From CALCTE01 sp045585835 (lineage in GTDB: Bacteria > Bacillota > Clostridia > Oscillospirales > CAG-272), in the NCBI GenBank assembly GCA_045585835.1, contig JAZMZG010000020.1, positions 1 through 17,775 on the forward strand: 17,775 nt of DNA, given 5' to 3'. Every line of letters starts with the position of its first letter. Within the stretch, counting starts at the first letter, position 1. Shown here piece after piece: positions 12,990 to 17,775 of this stretch. A program made the position numbers and the translations under genes. The notes beneath the pieces are model-generated. The model saw only the letters and a program-made list of their open reading frames with translations, was not told the DNA's origin and made no database searches.

Positions 12990-15368
12990 ATGTATCAGGT
13001 TCAAAAAAGAGATGGCAGAATTATTGATTTCAAGCTTGAAAAGATTGTTAATGCGATAAAGCTTGCTTTCGATGCACAGGAAACACAATATCACGACAGC
13101 GTTATCGACTTCTTGGCATTAAGAGTTACGGCAGATTTCGCTCCCAAGGTTAAAGAGGGCGTTATCGGCGTCGAGGATATCCAAGACAGCGTTGAGTCCG
13201 TTCTCGTTCAAGCGGGATATTCCGACGTTGCGAAGGCGTATATCCTTTACCGCCGTCAGCACGAGAAGCTCCGTAACATCAAGGAAACGATGCTCGACTA
13301 CAAGGAGATCGTTGACAACTACGTTAAAATCAATGACTGGAGAGTTAAGGAAAACTCCACCGTTACCTATTCCGTAGGTGGTCTTATCCTTTCAAACTCC
13401 GGCGCTATCACCGCTAACTATTGGCTTTCCGAAATTTACGACGATGAGATCTCCAACGCACACAGAAACGCAGATATACATATCCACGACCTTTCCATGC
13501 TTACGGGATATTGCGCAGGTTGGTCCTTGAAGCAACTCATCAAGGAGGGGCTTGGCGGCGTTCCCGGAAAGATAACCTCCTCCCCCGCAAAACACCTTGC
13601 AACACTTTGCAACCAAATGGTAAACTTCCTCGGTATCATGCAAAACGAGTGGGCGGGCGCGCAGGCGTTCTCCTCCTTTGACACATATCTTGCTCCCTTC
13701 GTTAAGGCTGATAACTTGACCTATGACCAAGTCAAGAAGTGCATTGAATCCTTCGTTTACGGTGTAAACACGCCTTCCCGTTGGGGTACGCAAGCACCCT
13801 TCTCCAACATCACGCTCGACTGGACCGTTCCCTCCGACCTTGCGGAGCTTAACGCTATCGTAGGCGGCAAAGAGATGGACTTCAAGTATAAGGACTGCAA
13901 GAAGGAAATGGATATGGTCAACCGTGCCTTTATTGAAACGATGATAGAGGGCGACGCTAACGGCAGAGGCTTCCAATATCCCATTCCCACGTATTCCATC
14001 ACCTCTGACTTCGACTGGTCCGAAACAGAGAACAACAAGCTTTTATTTGAGATGACGTCAAAATACGGCACTCCCTACTTCTCCAACTATATCAACTCCG
14101 ATATGGAGCCCAGCGACGTAAGAAGTATGTGCTGCAGACTCCGTCTTGACCTCCGTGAGCTCAGAAAGAAAACGGGCGGCTTCTTCGGAAGCGGTGAAAG
14201 CACGGGTTCTGTAGGCGTTGTAACCATAAATATGCCCAGAATCGCTCACCTTGCGGAAAACGAAGCTGACTTTTACAGCCGTCTTGATCGTATGATGGAT
14301 ATTTCCGCTCGTTCATTGAAGATTAAGAGAGAAGTTATCACAAAGCTTCTTGACGAAGGACTTTATCCCTACACAAAGCATTACCTCGGAACGTTTGCAA
14401 ACCACTTCTCAACTATCGGTCTTGTTGGTATGAACGAGGTCGGTCTTAACGCTAAATGGCTTGGGACCGATATGACCGACGAGCGCACGCAAGAATTTAC
14501 AAAAGACGTTCTCAATCACATGAGAGAAAAGCTCTCCGACTATCAGGAGAAATACGGTGACCTCTATAACCTCGAAGCAACTCCCGCAGAATCCACCTCT
14601 TACCGTCTTGCAAAGCACGATAAGAAGCGTTTCCCCGAGATAGTAACCGCTTCCGAGGAAAGCGGAGTTCCCTACTATACAAACAGCTCACACCTTCCCG
14701 TAGGCTACACGGACGATATCTTCTCCGCTCTCGATATCCAAGACGAGCTTCAAACACTCTATACCTCGGGTACCGTATTCCACGCATTCCTCGGCGAAAA
14801 GCTTCCCGATTGGAAGGCTGCGGCAAATCTCGTAAGAAAGATTGCGGAAAACTACAAGCTTCCCTACTACACGCTCTCTCCCACATACTCCGTATGTAAG
14901 GATCACGGCTATATTGCGGGCGAGCATTACGAATGCCCCACCTGCCACAAGAGCGCAGAGGTATACAGCCGTATCACAGGCTACTACCGCCCCGTTCAAA
15001 ACTGGAACGACGGTAAGGCACAAGAATACAAGGATAGAAAGCTTTACGATATAAGCTCATCTATGGCTAAATTTACGGGACGTTCACCCGTAGCAAGCGA
15101 AAAAGCGTGCGAGTGCACGGCGGCAAGCGAAAACGAGGTCGTGCTCTTTGCAACACGCACCTGCCCTAACTGCAAAATGGCAAAGACATTCCTTGACAAA
15201 GCAGGCGTTCAGTATACGGTAGTATATGCGGACGAAGAGCCCGATAAGGCAAACGCATACGGCGTAAAGCAAGCTCCTACGCTCGTAGTTTCCGAAGGAG
15301 GAAAAGCAGAAGTCGTCGTCAACGTTTCCAACATAAGAAAGTTCATTGACGAGAAGTTTGCAAAGTAA
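12990..15368 (+). CDS. nrdD: Class III anaerobic ribonucleoside-triphosphate reductase with fused glutaredoxin-like domain
   Basis: This 792-residue cytoplasmic glycyl-radical enzyme makes dNTPs from NTPs without oxygen. Domain order: N-terminal ATP-cone (about 1-90; QKRDGRIIDFKLEKIVNAI) for allosteric control, then the catalytic barrel with C175 (YCAGWSL) and C381-C382 (SMCCRLRLDL, the finger-loop cysteine region). A C-terminal zinc site follows (CKDH and CPTC), then the radical loop RITG664YYRPVQNW, where G664 carries the radical. After about residue 700 comes a glutaredoxin/NrdH-like domain with C725-P-N-C728 and QAPTLVV (cis-proline). Most NrdD proteins stop after the radical loop, so the fusion is notable and argues for dithiol rather than formate as reductant. 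The RBS is AAGGAG, 6 nt from ATG. trxB begins 1 nt after the stop. Confidence 0.95.
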   Translation: MYQVQKRDGRIIDFKLEKIVNAIKLAFDAQETQYHDSVIDFLALRVTADFAPKVKEGVIGVEDIQDSVESVLVQAGYSDVAKAYILYRRQHEKLRNIKETMLDYKEIVDNYVKINDWRVKENSTVTYSVGGLILSNSGAITANYWLSEIYDDEISNAHRNADIHIHDLSMLTGYCAGWSLKQLIKEGLGGVPGKITSSPAKHLATLCNQMVNFLGIMQNEWAGAQAFSSFDTYLAPFVKADNLTYDQVKKCIESFVYGVNTPSRWGTQAPFSNITLDWTVPSDLAELNAIVGGKEMDFKYKDCKKEMDMVNRAFIETMIEGDANGRGFQYPIPTYSITSDFDWSETENNKLLFEMTSKYGTPYFSNYINSDMEPSDVRSMCCRLRLDLRELRKKTGGFFGSGESTGSVGVVTINMPRIAHLAENEADFYSRLDRMMDISARSLKIKREVITKLLDEGLYPYTKHYLGTFANHFSTIGLVGMNEVGLNAKWLGTDMTDERTQEFTKDVLNHMREKLSDYQEKYGDLYNLEATPAESTSYRLAKHDKKRFPEIVTASEESGVPYYTNSSHLPVGYTDDIFSALDIQDELQTLYTSGTVFHAFLGEKLPDWKAAANLVRKIAENYKLPYYTLSPTYSVCKDHGYIAGEHYECPTCHKSAEVYSRITGYYRPVQNWNDGKAQEYKDRKLYDISSSMAKFTGRSPVASEKACECTAASENEVVLFATRTCPNCKMAKTFLDKAGVQYTVVYADEEPDKANAYGVKQAPTLVVSEGGKAEVVVNVSNIRKFIDEKFAK

Positions 15369-15369
15369 T

Positions 15370-16281
15370 ATGATTTACGATATAATTGTTGTCGGCTCGG
15401 GCCCTGCGGGGCTTACCGCCGCCATATACGCAAGGCGTGCGGAAAAGAGCGTTTTGGTAATCGAAAAGGAAACCTTCGGCGGTGAGATAAATCACTCGCC
15501 GAAGGTGGAAAACTACCCCGGATTTATCGAAATGTCGGGTAACGAATTTGCAGATAAGCTCATCGACCAAGCAACGAATTTGGGCGCAGTTATCGAAATG
15601 GATAACGTCACCGATGCCGAAAAGGCAGACGGTAAGTTTATCGTCACGGGCGAATACGGAAGCTATGAGGGGCGCTCTCTCATAATAGCATCCGGCTCAA
15701 AGCACAGAAGGCTCGGTCTTGATAAGGAAGAAGCGCTTACGGGAAACGGTATCTCCTACTGCGCGGTATGTGACGGGCCCTTCTTCAAGGGGCAAGAGGT
15801 CGCTATAATCGGTGGTGGAAACAGCGCATTACAAGAGGCGGTAATGCTTTCGGAATATTGCAAAAAGGTTACCGTAGTACAAGATATGCCGTTTTTAACG
15901 GGAGAGAAAAAACTCCAAGAAATACTCAAAAAACGTGAAAACGTTAATATAATGTTAGGCTTTACGGTAAAAGCTCTTGAAGGCGCTGATAAGCTCACAG
16001 CTCTTACGCTTGAAAGCAAGGCTAATGGTAAAACGTCAAGCCTTGCCGTAGACGGTGCGTTCGTTGCGATAGGTCAAGTTCCCGAAAATAAAGCATTCGA
16101 AAAGCTCGTTGAGCTTGACGAGCGCGGCTATATTAAATCGGGCGAGGATACGCTTACAAAGACCGCAGGCGTATTTGCCGCAGGCGATTGCCGTACGAAG
16201 GCGATAAGGCAAATCGTGACGGCAACGGGTGACGGAGCTGTTGCGGCAGTCGCGGCTTGTAAGTTTACGGAAAGAGTATAA
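15370..16281 (+). CDS. trxB: Thioredoxin-reductase-like flavoprotein (atypical NADPH site)
   Basis: This 303-residue FAD-dependent disulfide reductase has the standard length. It carries G9SGPAG14 (FAD ADP-moiety), C131-A-V-C134-D (redox-active disulfide), G148GGNSA153 (nucleotide fold) and GVFAAGDC (second FAD motif). Where classical enzymes have HRRxxxR for the NADPH 2'-phosphate, this protein reads Q171-D-M-P-F-L-T177, with no arginine. NADPH use is therefore doubtful; NADH, or a ferredoxin-type donor as known for some clostridial thioredoxin reductases, is possible. ATG 15370 is chosen because it begins the conserved IYDIIVVGSGPAG; it lies 1 nt after the nrdD stop. Its likely partner is the CPNC domain fused to NrdD. 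The gene ends at a long hairpin terminator. Confidence 0.92.
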   Translation: MIYDIIVVGSGPAGLTAAIYARRAEKSVLVIEKETFGGEINHSPKVENYPGFIEMSGNEFADKLIDQATNLGAVIEMDNVTDAEKADGKFIVTGEYGSYEGRSLIIASGSKHRRLGLDKEEALTGNGISYCAVCDGPFFKGQEVAIIGGGNSALQEAVMLSEYCKKVTVVQDMPFLTGEKKLQEILKKRENVNIMLGFTVKALEGADKLTALTLESKANGKTSSLAVDGAFVAIGQVPENKAFEKLVELDERGYIKSGEDTLTKTAGVFAAGDCRTKAIRQIVTATGDGAVAAVAACKFTERV

Positions 16282-16343
16282 CAAAAAAGATTCGGGCAAT
16301 GAAGTGAACCCCGTTTAGTTCACAACCGAATCTTTTTTGTTAT
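16278..16343. terminator. Terminator of the nrdG-nrdD-trxB operon
   Basis: An 18-bp perfect stem, ATAACAAAAAAGATTCGG (16278-16295) with CCGAATCTTTTTTGTTAT (16326-16343), encloses a second stem, GTGAAC (16304-16309) with GTTCAC (16318-16323). The stem begins in the trxB stop codon. The A-run/T-run sides make it usable from either direction. Confidence 0.85.
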
Positions 16344-16350
16344 AAATATA

Positions 16351-16379
16351 TTTACAAACCACTAAAAACGTGATACAAT
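16351..16379 (+). promoter_or_regulatory. Promoter of the structured leader and collagen-like gene
   Basis: TTTACA (16351-16356), a 17-nt spacer, then TACAAT (16374-16379) with a TGA extension. The predicted start, about 16386, coincides with the first base of the 5' arm of the large inverted repeat, so the RNA would begin with that arm. Confidence 0.7.
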
Positions 16380-16385
16380 AATCCT

Positions 16386-16567
16386 GCCAAACAAATTTAA
16401 TAGTAGAATTAGCGGTATCTTTTTCTTTATGGAATAGACATACCCTTTTTTAGCCATAATCATTTTTAGAATTTGAAAAAAACGCAAATTCCTCTTAAAT
16501 GATTATGGTAGAGATACTCTAATTCTATTTAAATTTGTTTGGCGACAATTGGAGTTTGCGTTTTTTC
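16386..16567 (+). ncRNA. Unidentified structured 5' leader RNA (nested inverted repeats)
   Basis: The outer stem pairs 16386-16420 with 16512-16543: fifteen uninterrupted pairs starting GCCAAACAAATTTAA, then AGAATTAG with CTAATTCT, then GTATCT with AGATAC, with small internal loops. The inner stem CCATAATCATTT (16454-16465) with AAATGATTATGG (16497-16508) is perfect, and AATTTG with CAAATT caps it. A 33-nt, U-rich, one-sided loop (16421-16453) separates the stems. The apical segment 16475-16492 can instead pair with 16551-16567 (about 16 bp), and 16542-16556 can pair with 16576-16590, inside the following terminator. I match it to no riboswitch, T-box or sRNA family I know. No coding frame is evident. 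It may be a cis-regulatory leader or a free-standing RNA ending at about 16602. Confidence 0.6.
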
Positions 16568-16568
16568 A

Positions 16569-16602
16569 GTGCGACAACTCCGGTTGTCGCACTTTTATTT
16601 TT
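16569..16602 (+). terminator. Strong intrinsic terminator ahead of the collagen-like gene
   Basis: GTGCGACAAC (16569-16578), tetraloop TCCG, GTTGTCGCAC (16583-16592), then TTTTATTTTT. It ends only 17 nt before the ATG at 16619 and lies between the promoter and the gene, so it is probably an attenuator. Part of it (16576-16590) can pair with 16542-16556. Confidence 0.85.
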
Positions 16603-16618
16603 AAGGGAGAAGAAAAAA

Positions 16619-17775
16619 ATGAAAATATCGTTACTTAAAAAAACACTCGCTATAATCGCAGCAATTGTGCTGATTATTGGCATCTCGGTAGGAACTGTTG
16701 TTATTACAAATAAACAAGCAGTACCTGCTTCCACGACAGTTGAGAATGGATTGTCTGCATACGAACTGGCAGTACAGTACGGTTATGAAGGTACTGTTCA
16801 GGAATGGTTAGACAGTCTGAACGGCAAATCTGCTTACGAAATTGCCAAGGAGAACGGTTACACTGGTACTGAAACCGAGTGGACTGCTTCTCTGAAAGCC
16901 ACCGCAGGTAAAGACGGTGTTGGCATTAAGACGGCTGCCTTCTCCGATAAGAATGAACTTCTTATCACTTTGACTGACGGTACCGTATTGAACCTTGGTG
17001 TTGCCAATGGCCTCAATGGTGAAGACGGTAAAGACGGAGCCAACGGCAAAGACGGTGCTAATGGTAAAGATGGTGTAGGTATTACTTCGGCAAACATCAA
17101 TGCCGAGGGTCAACTCGTGCTGTCTTTCTCTGATGGCAAGACTGTCAACCTTGATAAAGTTGTTGGTATGAACGGCACAGACGGCATCGGTATTTCTTCT
17201 TCCGTAATTAATACAGATGGCGAACTTGTTATTACATATACAAACGGCCAGACTGCTAACCTTGGTGTTGTTATCGGTGCCAAGGGCGATAAGGGCGATA
17301 CTGGTGCAACAGGTGCCCAAGGTGAGCAGGGTCTCCAAGGTGAAAAGGGAGACAAAGGCGATAAGGGTGATAAAGGTGACCAAGGCGAACAGGGCATCCA
17401 AGGTGAAAAGGGAGACAAAGGCGACAAAGGTGACCAAGGTCAGCAAGGTATACCAGGCGAGAAGGGCGAAACTGGTGCGACTGGTAACGATGGTGTAAGC
17501 ATCACCAAGACTGAAATCAATAACAAGGGCGAACTTGTCATTACCCTTTCTGATAATACCGTATCTAACCTCGGTGTCGTTGTAGGTGCCAAGGGCGACA
17601 AGGGTGACACTGGTGCAACAGGTGCGACAGGTGCCACTGGCGATAAAGGCGACAAGGGTGATAAGGGTGACCAAGGTGACCAAGGTGAACAAGGCATTAG
17701 TGTAACTGGTGCTGAAATCAACTCTAACGGCGAACTCGTTCTCATTTTCTCTAACAACCAAAGAACCAATGTCGG
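16619..17775 (+). CDS. Collagen-like surface protein (3' end beyond the window)
   Basis: At least 385 residues are open to the right edge. The N-terminus is a signal peptide or membrane anchor (MKISLLKK, then a hydrophobic run to about residue 30). Residues about 47-90 hold two copies of an SAYE(L/I)A...GY.GT..EW..SL motif. Five copies follow of a beta-rich unit of about 30 residues with the pattern GISxxxINxxGELVITxxDGxxxNLG. Two collagen tracts interrupt them: about 24 G-X-Y triplets at residues 220-292 (GDK, GEK, GDQ, GAT rich) and about 13 at 323-361. Bacterial collagen-like proteins are usually exported, trimeric and involved in surface structure or adhesion. The RBS AAGGGAGA precedes ATG. 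Expression likely depends on readthrough of the leader terminator. C-terminal anchoring is not visible. Confidence 0.9.
   Translation, partial: MKISLLKKTLAIIAAIVLIIGISVGTVVITNKQAVPASTTVENGLSAYELAVQYGYEGTVQEWLDSLNGKSAYEIAKENGYTGTETEWTASLKATAGKDGVGIKTAAFSDKNELLITLTDGTVLNLGVANGLNGEDGKDGANGKDGANGKDGVGITSANINAEGQLVLSFSDGKTVNLDKVVGMNGTDGIGISSSVINTDGELVITYTNGQTANLGVVIGAKGDKGDTGATGAQGEQGLQGEKGDKGDKGDKGDQGEQGIQGEKGDKGDKGDQGQQGIPGEKGETGATGNDGVSITKTEINNKGELVITLSDNTVSNLGVVVGAKGDKGDTGATGATGATGDKGDKGDKGDQGDQGEQGISVTGAEINSNGELVLIFSNNQRTNV
17276..17701 (+). repeat. Internal DNA repeats encoding collagen tracts
   Basis: The two G-X-Y tracts (17276-17494 and 17585-17701) start with nearly identical DNA (GGTGCCAAGGGCGA...). 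Within the first tract an identical block of about 27 bases starting CCAAGGTGAAAAGGGAGACA occurs at 17335-17361 and 17398-17424, offset by 63 bases (seven triplets). Such in-frame repeats are prone to length change by recombination or slippage. Confidence 0.85.

Noticed and set aside
16473..16501. Internal promoter TTGAAA-N17-TAAATG in the leader
   Set aside because: The -10 match is poor, and the bases are better explained by the hairpin and the A-rich apical loop.
16386..16543. Phase-variable invertible promoter flanked by inverted repeats
   Set aside because: The promoter lies outside the repeats, no convincing promoter is found inside in either orientation, no recombinase is nearby, and the inner part is itself a perfect hairpin, which fits an RNA structure better. 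Long reads showing inversion would reopen this.
16386..16543. MITE or other small mobile element
   Set aside because: Terminal inverted repeats are present, but no target-site duplication is visible beside them and no second copy occurs in the window.
17276..17701. CRISPR-like repeats
   Set aside because: The repeats are contiguous, in frame and encode collagen triplets; there are no spacers of uniform size.
16808..17761. Long open frame on the minus strand (317 codons)
   Set aside because: It is the antisense mirror of the collagen-like gene: repeated Gly-X-Y codons leave the opposite strand free of stops. Its low-complexity translation has no RBS or domain.

Overview
The window looks like chromosomal DNA of an anaerobic, low-to-mid-GC Gram-positive bacterium, most likely a gut-type member of the Clostridia. 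The evidence is near-consensus SigA promoters (TTGACA-N17-TATAAT), strong AGGAGG-type ribosome binding sites, Rho-independent terminators between almost all units, an oxygen-sensitive class III ribonucleotide reductase, a tandem glycine riboswitch and an NrdR box. I cannot name the genus. There are no rRNA or tRNA genes, CRISPR arrays or transposases.

Left part (1-3240). The first 11 bases hold the start of a leftward gene, with its own promoter, an operator-like palindrome and a 16-bp inverted repeat covering its ribosome binding site. Next is a leftward two-gene operon (M29-type aminopeptidase homologue, then a class V PLP enzyme). It is divergent from a GntR/FCD regulator, and matching CTTG(C/T)ATACA-type sites overlap both promoters, so the regulator probably controls itself and the operon.

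Middle (3240-12120). A promoter buried in the regulator's terminator hairpin serves a two-gene unit: a three-TM protein with a TPR-like segment, overlapped by a PP2C-type phosphatase. Then come a leftward CaCA cation/Ca2+ exchanger, a rightward serine beta-lactamase-fold hydrolase, and a tandem glycine riboswitch with terminator controlling an alanine/glycine:cation symporter. An aspartate aminotransferase of the Ic type follows, in an operon with a CPBP membrane protease.

Right (12120-16345). An NrdR-box promoter drives nrdG, then nrdD with a fused C-terminal CPNC glutaredoxin-like domain, then trxB. This is a compact anaerobic dNTP-synthesis unit carrying activase, reductase, dithiol carrier and flavoprotein reductase together. 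The TrxB lacks the usual NADPH-phosphate arginines.

Right edge (16345-17775). A promoter drives a heavily structured leader of about 230 nt (nested inverted repeats, competing long-range pairings, a strong terminator), then a collagen-like surface protein that runs off the end of the window.

Most promising leads: the unidentified structured leader before the collagen-like gene, the atypical thioredoxin reductase paired with the NrdD-glutaredoxin fusion, the switching geometry of the glycine riboswitch, and the membrane TPR/PP2C pair.
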